Assembly: GCA_021292105.1 (NCBI GenBank)
Contig: CM037874.1
Span: 31,698,800 to 31,762,799 of the forward strand
From: Anadara kagoshimensis
Lineage: Eukaryota > Mollusca > Bivalvia > Arcoida > Arcidae
Direction: 5' to 3'
DNA length: 64,000 nucleotides
The stretch's first letter is position 1. Each line of letters opens with the position of its first letter. A program made the position numbers and the translations under genes. This document shows positions 46,991 to 58,990 of the stretch, piece after piece. The notes below the pieces were generated by a model. That model had not been told where the DNA came from. It saw only the letters and a program-made list of their open reading frames with translations, and did no database searches.

Positions 46991-48113
46991 TATCCTTCCG
47001 GATATTAATCGATAGTTTGTTTTTTTAAATTTTATTTATATATTCGTTTTTGTAGCAGCTTCTACCAGTTTAGTATATTACATTTTTCCATCCATTCATT
47101 TCATAACGGATGGTCAAATTAAAAATATTTTTAATTTCAGTGGTAAATATACAACCAAATGTTACGCACGCTTTATATTTTTATCTAAAGAAAACATATT
47201 CCGTCAGTGAAAACCAATGTTTCAGACTCTAAAAGATTAGCATAGATATATCTTTGATAAGTAATCATTTTTAATGGATTAACATAAATACACTAATCAT
47301 TCTTTATTTCAGACCATGTGGCCTTTTCGGCGTGTTTGTCGCATGATATTACCAATTCGGGGACACATTTTAAGATCATATTTGATGTTATTATAACCAA
47401 CATTGGTAACGGCTATAATTCAGACACAGGAATATTCACTGTTCCTAGTGACGGACTGTATGTTTTTCATTGGACTATTGTAAATCGCCCAGGAACTTTA
47501 TATAATACAGAACTAGTTGTAAATGGGGTTAGAAAAAGGGGAAATGCAGCCAATTCTGGCAGAGGTGGGAGGTCTTGGGAAAGTGGATCAAGCATGGTAA
47601 CCCTTCCTTTGAGCAGGAATAACCAAGTTTGGATAAGAAGATGGAGTGGCAACACAATACATGGCAATTATTGGCCAGGATTTTCAGGATTTAGACTTGC
47701 TTAAGTTTATTTTACTGCTTTGTTTTGGTAATTATACTTGCCTATCACGAGTAAGAGGAAATTTTAAATCGGTCGAATCTAAATTTGATAGTTTTTGCAG
47801 TTATGTTTTATTAATTTTGCGAATAAACTTATTTCAATTTTAATGGAATGCTTTATGATATTATTAAAAATTGAAGGCAAAATATATGATTGATTTTGAG
47901 ACAATTACGAATAGATACCATTTTAACGCTATGTTTTACGTTTGTATTATAGGGTTAGTTTTCCTTTATCTAAAATGTAATACAAATGTAGTTACACTTA
48001 TTATTATAAAAATATATAATATAAGAATAACATATGTAATATTAAATAAAAGGTAGATGTATACTTATATTCAATGTGAAGTATGAATTTTTTGCTTTTC
48101 TCTGTTTATGATA

Positions 48114-48268
48114 CAGTCAAACCTGTCTATGAAGGGATTCACAAAAATGGGTAAACCTTATATACAGTTTCAAACAACACGAATAAAAACCAATTGAAAT
48201 ATAATTTTACTGACTTTGAAAAGCAGGTAATTTTTATATAAAGGTTTTCTTTCAGACGGATTTGACTG
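48114..48268 (+). mobile_element. Palindromic mariner-type MITE, copy 5
   Basis: Starts TA-CAGTCAAACCTGTCTATG and ends TTTGACTG. It is the most diverged copy, lying 3' of the copy 1 coiled-coil C1q gene. Confidence 0.6.
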
Positions 48269-48633
48269 TTTATCCATTGGAGTTCTGTAGAAAATTGAAT
48301 ATTCTCTATATCAAACACAACTAAATGGTCACATATGACGAATCATCAAGCAGAAACATATTTGTCGGCCTTTAAAACACAATCCCAAAGCAAAACAACA
48401 GCCAAAGTCTAGGCTTATCATGGCAAGCAAAAGTTTTTATAGCCGTCATTACAATATTGGTCTCTGAATCCAAATTTACCGTGTACATATTTTCATGTTC
48501 CGTCTATTTTCGATTTTGAACATGCATATGACGGTGTTGCTAGCTAAGCACGTTAAGCTTCATCAAGAAAGTGAGGTAAAGTCTTTTGGAAGGGTAGGTT
48601 ACACAAGTAGTCCGAGACTGGTGGCACAGTATA

Positions 48634-48921
48634 CAGGTCCGTTGAAAAACTAATGTCACCCCTAAATTTCCAAAAAAAGTCACCCCCCTTGTTTAGAATC
48701 TAAAATCATTTGTTTCATTATTTTACCACAGTAGGTGTTACAAATTGAGATAAACGGTTTAATTAGACACTAAATTACATATACATAATTTTTTCAATGA
48801 ACAAACGCTGTTTTGATAAAATAAATCATATTAACTCTTTCGTTGTTTTTTATACAGAAATATGTTGGGTGAATTTTTATTTTGAAAATTTAGGGTTGAC
48901 GTTACTTTTTGAACGAACCTG
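48634..48921. mobile_element. Tc1-type MITE, 288 bp, TA target
   Basis: CAGGTCCGTTGAAAAACTAA at the left and TTACTTTTTGAACGAACCTG at the right, flanked by TA (48632-48633 and 48922-48923). The right end matches the terminus of the Tc1 remnants at 44.2 and 58.7 kb. Confidence 0.75.
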
Positions 48922-49079
48922 TATATCCCATAATGTTGTTAAGTAGCTAATTGATAAATAGAATTAATTGAAGACGCAGCAGGTCCTCTATATGTTTTCT
49001 TATATAACTGTGCACTTCGAATTACTTGATGTAATTGGAGATACAGACAAAGTGCAAGTTGTATATATCTGAAAGTAGG

Positions 49080-49230
49080 ACAAAGACTCCATATGAAATA
49101 CAGGATAAGTATGCTTTCTAACTATAATGAAGAAGAACTAATTAATGCAAAATTATAATACTCCATATGAAATACAGACAATATGCTTTCCAATTATAAT
49201 GAAGAACTAATTAATGCAAAATTATGTTTT
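49080..49230 (+). repeat. Tandem unit of about 70 bp, two copies
   Basis: CTCCATATGAAATACAG plus ATATGCTTTCCAATTATAAT plus GAAGAACTAATTAATGCAAA, repeated. The same unit recurs at 63850-64000 at the window edge. Confidence 0.8.
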
Positions 49231-49609
49231 TCTTTTGTAAAAAATAAACACAGTCAAAAAGCCAACTAAACCCCCTTCCGTAACCATAACAAATATAAAA
49301 ATGAGATATACGATGCAGAGTGTTTAATCATTAAGCACTGGAGTATTTTCTTACTATTTGTCACAAATTCAATAGCTACCAAATCTAAATTCTTAAGAGC
49401 CGCCAAAATCAGTACTATTATTACCTGGGATTTAAAGAAACGTGAAGTGAATATGTAACATGGAGGTTTCAATTTTCGTTCGCAAGTTACTTATATAAAT
49501 GGTAAAAAGAAGCGATTTTCGCTAGTGTGATGAAGTCAAATGTGACAAATGTCGGAACGACTTTGTGCGGGAAACGGAAATATTTTTAGAGTAAGAGGAA
49601 ACGTCATTA

Positions 49610-49890
49610 GGTTAACCCCGGTAATAGGGTCATTGTAGACAAGTTTAGCATCATATTACTTTAAACGTAGTTAATTTTAAAACACGCACTACAAACATTG
49701 TGGTAAAGCTGGGCACCACAAACATTTAAAAGTGAATAGGTCAAACCCGGCATTACGAACATTGCGGACATGCTGGGCAATACATAAATTACATCGTAAA
49801 TAGGTCAAACCTGGCACAAGGAACATTGTGAGCAAGCTGGGCAATCCATACATTCAATTAATTTTGAAACAGGGTAATAGGAAAGTTGTA
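49610..49890 (+). repeat. Degenerate tandem repeat, about 73-bp unit, 3-4 copies
   Basis: Units share GGTCAAACCCGGCATTACGA, ACATTG and AGCTGGGCAATACAT with many substitutions. Confidence 0.7.
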
Positions 49891-51600
49891 CACATCAAGC
49901 CGCGATGACTGTCTCACAAACTATTGATTTGTATTCTACATACAATTATATATATATATAACGCCAATAAAATGCCACAATATCGGTATTGTCATGATTT
50001 CTCTTGCCTGATTGTAGTGACAATAATAAGATTGAAGCAGAATATGTATACAAATACCAATTTACAGAACCTCATTGAGCATTATTATAACTGCTGTCTA
50101 CTTCAGTGTGGGAACGGTAGTTCACTCAAGCGCTACAACTATCGGTAGCTCTGTTTTCTGAAGGGAGAAACGAATGAAAATGAACATGGCTGAAACGAAT
50201 GGCGAGTACTTATGAGCCAACATTAAGCACATACTGTAATATCTTGAACAAACTTTTATGGAGAAATTTAACGATGAAAATTGTACACTTTTTCAAGAAA
50301 TCGCTATCATATATATCTGCATATATTTGACAATAAAGATACTTGTACACGAGTAAAATCAACAAAACACCCCGACTGGTCGCGAAAAACGCCGATATGG
50401 TGTATTTTCTATTAAAACAAATATTGCTCAAGCAACGTATAGCATAAAGATACACAGTATTAAGAAGTCACCACGTTCTTGTAAATGGTTATCGCTTAAA
50501 ATAAGATTATTCTTTGCACCTTTGAAGTTGTTTACTGTACAGGTAGGTCGGATCATTCTGTGCCGGTAGCTATAATTTCTCTGTTTATGTAGCTTCAAAT
50601 TAAAACAAAATATTTCAATGTTCTCTTCATTATTTATGTACTGTGAATTTTGCTTCTAGATGCTGAATATTTCCACAATGCATATTTCATGTGTTAACGA
50701 AAAGCAAATATAGCCCAGTCAATTTACAGTTTGATTTCTAAGTAATTGCAACAGGAAATATTTTGTTATTAATATGCTCTTAAATACATTAAATCTTATT
50801 GTAAAAAAACCACAAAAATTTAATAGAGGAAGGCAGTTTTAATTTCTTCCGGGATAGGTCTATAGACAAGGGACATAACTCTTGATAAACCGGTGGGACT
50901 TTAGTCCCATAATCATTTTTATTATGGTATTTAAACAAAACGTAAAGCAGTAAAATTTAAAATTTCCTTTAAATGAGGGACCTCACTCATGACATATCAT
51001 AGTGTGAGAAAGTTTGTGAGTTCGCTTGCCGATGGTCCTTAGTTTTCGTAAATTGAATGGGAGACATCAACAAATAACCATTGGGACGTCCTTACTGTCT
51101 CGATGTTAATGAAATATTCTTTGCTTGAATATTACATTTGGTGAAATCAAACCTTGCTAAAAGTAGGATTTAATTGATGATCATTCTATTAAAGGAAAGC
51201 GTCCTTATACTCAATTCATGCAACGTAGCTTGAATGCCTGTTGTTGGGCTACCTGTACAGTAAAATATGAGCTACCTGAACATACAAAAGAAAATTATGC
51301 AGCCTAATAAATCGTTTTTGCACTTCCGTTCCTAAACTGTGTACTTGATAAACTCCAATTGTATTGGATATGTTTTAGCCCCTTGAAGAAAATTTTGGAC
51401 AAACAACTACGTGATTATCATGGAGTTGAGCTAAAATGTTCTGTTTTATTTAAGATGCTGCATTTCACAACGGAATAGCAGCCACTGCTTTAATAATATT
51501 AAAAACGTCATATAAACACGCTCGAATGCGTTTGCACTGTTAATGGTAATGACTCTACACAAAATAGGATATGAGCGAAATAAGTTTTACTGGAACACAA
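49890..51600. other. Gene-free spacer between the cassette copies
   Basis: No gene, TIR pair or repeat array recognised apart from short AT tracts such as (TA)n near 49951. Confidence 0.4.
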
Positions 51601-52888
51601 ACTGCGGACATCTGCTCTCTACTCTAGTAGTTCTCCGACAAAAGTTGTGGAAATCAAGTGAAAATTTATGTGTCTTAAAATCCTATTTTACAAAATTTAG
51701 AGAGCCGCAAAATAAGCGGTTGAAATGTACAAGTACTTTCGTAATTATGCAGCACTGATATACTGAGCTGCTATATGCATATGCACTCGTTACGCTTAAA
51801 ATATGAAATACGAAAATAAGAAGGTAAAGTAAACTGCAAATGAAACTTTGTTGAAAATGTTACGAAGTATCATTGAGTATCGTTATTAGAAGCGCTTAAA
51901 AATTGACGATATTGAAATTTGTATAAAACAACCGTGCTAAGAATTTACATCCACACACTCTAAATAATTTCAATCAATATTAAATACACACACAAAAATG
52001 TCAAATTGATGTATACATATAACATTCATTAATAACAGAACATGATCAATATTTATATAAAATTATATGATTTAAGTTTGGTAAAGTTATAACAAATATG
52101 AATTTATAGAGATTTACACAGATGTTTCCTAATAGTAATTAAAATGTTACCGAGATTTTCACTATCGCTTCACTGGTGGCAGTTCAATTCAATTTAGTTT
52201 AATTTTATCTGCCAGTTCTAAAGATTTTTTCCTTTGCGATTGTGGTTTGGACATAGAGCGGTATGTTTGTTTTTTATTTATATACAAATAGATATATCTT
52301 AAGTCTATAATATTTTATTAAGTACCTCGTAAATATAACTTATTGTTGTTTACTGCGTTTCTAGTATTTATAATGTCTTTGCCTTTCGCTTAAGGAGTAG
52401 CGTGGCTAGAGTAATGAAGACACTCATATCAAAGGGTGAAATCGGAGTACAAGGAGAAAACCACCAATTTTCTTCGAGCAAATTGACAAACATTATTCCA
52501 CCGGGATCTGTCCGCTTGGCATTCTAAACTAGAAGTAAGAGGCGTTTGAAAAATTTTCGGTTTTTATTTCGAACTTCACCGATGTATCTAGCTAAACAAA
52601 ACGTGTTTACTCTTCAGAAGCACTTGCCTCACTTCTCTTTCAATTTAGCGTGCTTCACATCGTTTACCAGTTTTCAAAGATTTTACTTTGCTTATGTTAT
52701 CGTGATTTGGACAGTATGTATATGTTTGGTGTTTTGGCAATACGATCTAGAAATTATGTGAAATCATTTCTTGTGTATCGAGTTTGAAGCAGTTATTGCA
52801 AAATCAGTTTAATGTTGAAGTTCGTCGGTCTTATCTTGGCAATCCAGTTTCTTTATCTTATTAATTTTCGCTTTCTTTTATATTTCAG

Positions 52889-53286
52889 ATCATGTAGCTT
52901 TTTCGGTGACATTATTACATGATATAACTAACAACAAAGTAAGGAATTACAAGGTTGTTTTTGATAAAATAATAACCAACATCGGTAACGGTTATAGCTC
53001 AAAGACAGGAATATTTACTGTTCCATCTGACGGACTGTATGTCTTCCACTGGACCATCCTTACATGCCCTGGAACTTTATTTGATACGGAATTAGTTGTG
53101 AATGGAGTTCCTAAAAGGGGAAATGCTGCAGATTCTGGAGGCGGAAAACCTTTCGAGAGTGGATCAAGCATGGTGACGCTTCCTTTACACAAGAGTGACA
53201 AAGTATGGATAAGAAAATTTCAAGCTTTTGGCAACACAATGCATGGCAATTATTGGCCAGGATTTTCCGGATTTAGACTCGCTTGA
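52889..53286 (+). pseudogene. Orphan C1q exon, paralog of the short C1q gene without its leader exon
   Basis: The exon starts after TATTTCAG and encodes the same 131-residue C1q segment as 38973-39370, ending FSGFRLA. It has an open frame with key motifs NIGNGYSSKTGIFTVP and SSMVTLPLHKSDKVWIRK. The upstream region aligns with copy 1, but the stretch corresponding to 37734-38246, which holds the leader exon, is missing: TTTCACTA near 52168 runs directly into sequence matching 38247 onward. With no start codon or signal peptide in phase, it is probably a dead gene unless an upstream exon is borrowed. AATAAA at 53493. Confidence 0.75.
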
Positions 53287-53615
53287 GTTTATTTACAGTT
53301 CTGTCCTGTCCATATAATTTCCGAAAACGAATATGAGATATTTTTTTTAATTTGTCTAATCTAAAAACTCTAGCTATCTTGATGTTTTTGGTATTTATCT
53401 TATCTTTCTTGCATAACCGCATTAAAATAACATGAGTTACTTTGTTTTAAGTGTATTTTATGACATTCTCAATTTCAATTAGATAAGCCGAAAATAAAAA
53501 AATGTTATCGAGAAGTTATAGATTATGACAAAGAATTAGCTTGATCTAAATAAAAAAAGAAAAGTACATATGTCTAAAGCACATAAAGTTTAGTCTTGCT
53601 TCTTGGTTCTAATCA

Positions 53616-54307
53616 AAAACAAACATACTACTCCATTTCCGAATCACAATCCAGAAGCAAAGTAAAAACTTTGGAACTGACAAGTTAGGTTAGACACGTC
53701 AACTTCCACCAGGGAAGTGAGGCCGGGTGCTCCGGAAGGGTAAGCACCTCCTGTTTAGCTAGCTACACCCGTCACGCGTGTAATCAAAATTGTGTGAAAG
53801 GAACATGGAACTATGAGACGTCAAATATATCCAAGGCAATCCTGGACACAGAGACATCAAACTTATCAACAATACTGTGATGACGGCCATAAAACATTTT
53901 GAGGGCCTTAATAAGCCTAGGCTTGCAATATCCCTGAGTCAACAATTTATTTGCAAGCAGCCTACTTCGTTGTACAAAGTCCCCGTAGTGGGAACAAGCT
54001 CTACCATAGCGTATTAATTGGGAAACAAATACACCATAAGCAGGAGAAGCAGGTATATTGCTGCATAAAAAAGGAAAGTTGACAATAGAAAAATTGAAGT
54101 CATCACGTTTGTCATAAAATTTCAAATGTAGCCTTTCTTGTGCGTCATAATTCAAGTATAAGTCTAAATATGAAGCAGAACTTGAGGAATCAGTCGTGTC
54201 TTTTATTTCAAGCTCACTAGGATAGATGACATTTACATAGTCTCCAAATTTAGGATTGTTAAGAGACAGAACGTCATCTATGTATCTGTATGTTGAGTTG
54301 AATGATT
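53616..54307 (-). mobile_element. 5'-truncated retroelement with RT fragment, 692 bp, target duplication
   Basis: The minus strand encodes an RT C-terminal part: TYRYIDDVLSLNNPKFGDYV (catalytic YIDD), SYLDLYL, FYDKRDDFNF, ISNIP-like SNIPASPAYGVFVSQL and RYGRACSHYGDFVQRS, then a non-coding tail. Flanks TTCTAATCA (53607-53615) and TTCTAACCA (54308-54316) look like a target duplication. Cassette copy 1 has an uninterrupted site at about 39699. The RT type resembles Penelope-like or LINE families; not settled. This is the source family for the many tails in the window. Confidence 0.75.
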
Positions 54308-54509
54308 TTCTAACCAATTTGCAAAATGTACCAGAGTCTCAAAAGGAAGAAAGAAAATGGCAAGAAAAGCATGTGACTACTATAAAGCCACAAAATTTAG
54401 AGGAACACTTAGTCCAATTTGAGTTGTATATTCGAATGAATGTACAATAGAGTAACAGATACAGAATAAACTGACTGATTACCAACAGCATATGATATCA
54501 CGGTATTGG

Positions 54510-57060
54510 TAATAAGTGTGTTGTCTCGATATCTCTGTATTGCCCTGCTTATATTTGGCGTCCTATAGTTTCATGTTCCTTTGATTCTAAATTTCATTTT
54601 TATACGAGACTGGTATAGCTAACTATGCATGATGTACCTACTCTTCCGAAGTCCCTGGTCTCACTTCCGTTTTAGTGCAGCAGAATGGTGAAAATTGTTG
54701 GTGTTTTCACAAGTAGGAAACTTAGCATGATCTGGATATTATTTCCAGATATGTTCCCATCGAAAAAAATAACAAAATGACCGTGTTGTCAATACGGCGG
54801 ACACAATGGTAACAAAAAAATTACAATATTCGTATTTAAAAGTTGTTTATAACCATTTTGTTTATAAATATACAGGTTTGTTTTTCTTTTGTTCTGTTTA
54901 TGATTTTAAATACCTAATGGTGATTTAAAATTCAAAATAGATGCAATTTGCAATATGACGGGCAAAATAAAAACAAATGTAGCTCTGAAACAAATATGTG
55001 CTATTTTCAAAATCATTATTGTAAGAAAACATTTTTGTATATGACCAGTGCTTTTGTTAATAATCTAAATATCTTGCAAAACTGAAATTCAAATTAGAAA
55101 TGCCATAACGGAAATGTATTTAACAAACTTTAAAAAATATCATATGATTTGGCAGCCATTTTATTCGCCATATTGAAAATGGCGATCAAATCGGATTTTA
55201 TTACCCAATATCTGAATCTCCACGTCAAGAACTATAATCATTCCAAGATTAATGTTTTTAATAAAAACAATCCTCACCATGAAGATCACAATCCCCCATG
55301 TATATATAAAACATGAGTTTAAATCGTCATTTAAAAAGGAGGTGCTTACCTTTCTGAAGGACAGGGCCTTACTTTCTGGGAAGTTATACAAGCTTTTTCA
55401 TAATTTCCCAGTTTTTAAACTGTTTACTTTTGGTACATGGAAAAATTTGGTATGTTTGTGATAAAACCTTCTGCATAGCTAGCAATATCCTCCACGAGTG
55501 AGATCAAAATTGGGATGAACGGGTTCGAAACTTATAAACCCCAGATACAGGGCGAGCAGTCTACCAACTGAGCTGCCTTAGTAATGCATTATTAAGAGAC
55601 TAAACGACATCTTTTTTTCTGTATGTAGAATTGAATGATTTCTCTTTTCTTTCCAGATTTAGCAATGTTCTGCATATATATTAATCCACAACCCTAAAAC
55701 AAAGTATTAGCATTGAAACTTTCAAATCAAATTAACAACGTGAACTAACACAAGGGAAATTGCTCACGTTGTAAATAGCTGATGACACCTTAAACACTTT
55801 TAAATTCTTCGATACATCTTTGTACATTTCATAACAAACTACTAAATACTCAAGTATTATCTTTAGCAAATAAATGGATAATTATATGTGCTGTTTTAAG
55901 CCACATTATATGATTGGTTGGTTAGTTGAATGTTGCTTAATGTTGCATTAGCAATTTTTTTTATCTTTTCGCGACGAGAAATATTTTATTAATCTCAGTA
56001 CGCTGAAGACAAGCGTATTACTCCCCCGTCATATTATACTGATACCAGGTGAACTAGTAAAGGCTGACGGCAAGGAAAATTTTCTTTCCCACATTTGGTC
56101 TCATAAGGGTTCGAACTAACAGCGGTGAGATACCCTGTATTTGCGGACTAACGTCTTATCCATTAGGCCAAAACGGCCTAATCGTTACATGATAAAATGC
56201 ATGCAAAAAACAAATAAAAGACACGCACTTTTTTTTACCAGAACCATAGCCAAAACAATAAAACCATACGGCTTACCACTGTCTGTATCGATAGTAACGG
56301 ACATCTAGTCGTTTGCTATGAAATGTGACCATGTCAGTGGTAGAGCGTCCGACTGGGAAGCGGAAGGTCGTGGGTTCGGACACGGTTCAGGTTATACTTA
56401 AGACTTTAAATTCAGATACTGCTTCCTCGCTCATTAATAGCAGGCAGAATGTGGGAATGTTTCGTCTTATGAGTGAAGGGTTGTGGATTCATTCAAACTC
56501 CGCCCAGGTCATACATAAGGCTTAAATTTGAGCTATTACTTTTTCGCATGGTGCTCAGTATTAAGAGGACAGAGAGTGTCAACTAGTTCGCCCAGTGTGA
56601 TTATTATGTGACTCAAAAGTAGTATGCTTGCGTGCGGCATATTGACTCTAGCACCTTAACTGGCAGAGTCCTCGCCAGTTCATTAATGCCCATAACACAT
56701 AGATAATCATGTTTAAACGTACGTCATACTGTTTCAATGAGCTGGTAATTAAGTGACCTTGACTGCACACTGATACATGAGAACACAAAATACTCTCAAA
56801 CATTTTTAATGATACACGATTTTGTTTTTAGATTAATTCTTAGAGTATTTGCATCATGTTTAAACTCAACAAAATATTGTCAATAAATAAGGTACAAAAA
56901 ACCACTAAAACGTTCATCGCTAATCAAAGATATATATAAACGTATTTTAGAAACCATTTGATCCGGTTGTTATGCATTAATGTTCAGTTTATTCTAAATT
57001 TCCAAATTAGTGCATGTATACTCTGTCAGAATACATATTATATATAAATATTTACAATAT
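54510..57060. other. Cassette spacer with SINE-like heads, copy 2
   Basis: Aligns with 40580-43100. It has tRNA-like heads at 55495-55585 and 56095-56185 (minus; the latter tRNA-Arg-like, GGCCTAATGGATAAGACG) and 56328-56390 (plus; TCAGTGGTAGAGCGTCCGAC, B box GTGGGTTCGGACAC). No protein gene. Confidence 0.5.
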
Positions 57061-58130
57061 GACTTAACCTCTCTTCGATGAAACATGCTGAATCAATTAT
57101 ATTGCAATTCCCCTTGAAAGACAAAGGGGGTCATGGCCCTTGATGCGTATAAATTTTCCCGCAACATTACGTCATGTCCCACACAGAGGGTCACGTGGTG
57201 GTGTGAGATACGCCAATCTCGCATGGCTAAAAATATATTTCACAAGAGAAGATATTGAAGAAACAGCGCTAAGTAAATTAATCAAGATAATTAAAAGAGG
57301 TATGGTATATTTGACAAACATGCAGGAAAAATGTATGCCTTATTTATAAGCATTTCTAAGCACATGCCTTTCACATGCGGTCTTGCAGTGAATAACCGAC
57401 GCTGTTATTATTCAGGAAACACCTGGGCAAAAAGTCCTGCCATGAGTATCTTTACAATCTAAATGACGTCATAAAAGCCGTTTTTTTCAAAAATTAACGT
57501 CAATGACGTCATGATAGCGTTGTGATATTTTCTTGATAAATTGTGTCGTCTCAACCTTGACATACAGTTACGCGGTAACGGTATATATAAACCCTTATTT
57601 TAGCAGTCTTCACAATCCATTTAAGAATTCACTATTATTTTTTCCTGGTTCATTACTTGGTGAACCAGGAAAAAATGACAGTCAATTCTTATATTTACAA
57701 TTTATTCTTTCTTTACGAGAGCCAAATTGCAAATTCCGTTGAATGAAATAAATTCCAATATTTTGAAAAAGAATTTTTAACGGCGGACGCTACCTAAACA
57801 TCGAACAGCTGTTCAGAAACATTAAGCCCCGCCCATTTGACGTCATGTATTGAAGAAACAAAATAGGTCATCAATCTTGGATAATATTTCAAACAAATTT
57901 TATTTCAGCCAATGAAAACAATTACATATTCATATTTATGGTCAAGTTACAGTTATTGAAGGTAGAGCTTGTTAAAAACCAGACTTAATAGACGATAGAG
58001 TGCTCGACACCTGGACTTGCGGATTGGTATTCGACTCGGGAGTATTGGTATTCATGCGCGATGTGAAAAACCGGTGTTTATGCGAATCTTGAAAAAAGAA
58101 ATCAAACTAGGTTCAACGTAGAAATTATTT
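57060..58130. other. Gene-free stretch, copy 2 only
   Basis: I see no gene. A short inverted pair TTTTCCTGGTTCA / TGAACCAGGAAAA at about 57641-57671 forms a hairpin. The rest is unassigned. Confidence 0.35.
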
Positions 58131-58699
58131 TTCTATTGAAAATATTTTTTTGCAACTGTGGATTTTCGTCTTGTCCTGCTGCAGCGACACAGCTTCAGAA
58201 AGTTTACTTCGTTATTATGGTGGTTCTCAGATGGTTTTGCAAGGGTCCATAGTAAATTCTAATATTGTACTTCTTTTTCATAAAAACTCCAACATAATAA
58301 CACCTTCAGAGTCCCAAAATACTGTGGCATCACCTTTCCGGCAGATGGATGCGTGTTCTAGAATGGCCCAGTAATTATCCAGACATGAATCCCATAGAAG
58401 ATCCGTGGAATGATTTAAGGAATGGTGTTGCAAAGTATAATCCGAGACTAAAGTCACTGATATAAGATAACAAATGTAAAGTAAGAGTATGCCAACTTGT
58501 CAACAGGAATAATGGTCATCATCAAAGCAAGAATGGCATAAACTAAATAACATCTGTTGGTTATGTATTTTTGAATGTATAAAAGCTTTATTTCATAAAA
58601 TAAATTATCTTAACTCTTTAGTTCCGAAAATACAGAAACAAGGGGGTGATTTTCTTTTTGGAAAAATTAGGAGTTAAGTTACTTTTTGAACGGACCTGT
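58130..58699 (+). mobile_element. Tc1-like transposon remnant, copy 2
   Basis: Encodes VLEWPSNYPDMNPIEDPWND at about 58352-58411 and ends TACTTTTTGAACGGACCTG. It is the paralog of the remnant at 43440-44199, so the insertion predates the cassette duplication. Confidence 0.65.
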
Positions 58700-58990
58700 A
58701 TACTATGGTCGCAACAAAATTATACCTAAATTAAAGTGTCTCTTCCTGTTTTCATTTACCAAGTGCTTTTACAGTTTTCAATAATTATTTGCATTTGATA
58801 CGCACTCTTGTAAACAAGACAAAAACGCTTATAATTACTTTAAAATGTTTCTTTGAGTGGCGGATATTACATAATCAAAAGAATAAATGAATGAGACTTG
58901 AACAGGGTCCGTTTTGTACAATGTACAAATAGTGGGGAAAAATTAGTAGTTATCATTCTTTTTAAGAAACATATACTAAGTATTAAGAAA

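Larger units (their letters stand above)
44490..47704 (+). pseudogene. Coiled-coil C1q gene, cassette copy 1, frameshifted in the coiled-coil exon
   Basis: Three exons: 44490-44622 (leader, MWNKSSYWLVKFYFAAIVLL, signal peptide or anchor), 45117-45916 (coiled coil) and 47313-47704 (C1q, ending GNYWPGFSGFRLA). The middle exon encodes five 36-residue repeats, each with NQT and mostly HNLT or HNFT sequons. Compared with 60373-60419 this exon lacks one base near 45873 (ATTATAC against ATTAATAC), so it is 800 bp and not 801 and the C1q exon is out of frame. Without splicing the altered frame would stop at 45964. It may be a young pseudogene, a sequence error, or a gene making a coiled-coil-only product. 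The C1q exon itself reads through cleanly for 130 codons. AATAAA at 47822. Confidence 0.75.

Noticed and set aside
55161-55461. Frames of 76 and 69 codons on opposite strands
   Set aside because: The corresponding cassette copy 1 interval (41200-41470) does not keep either frame, so there is no sign of coding constraint.
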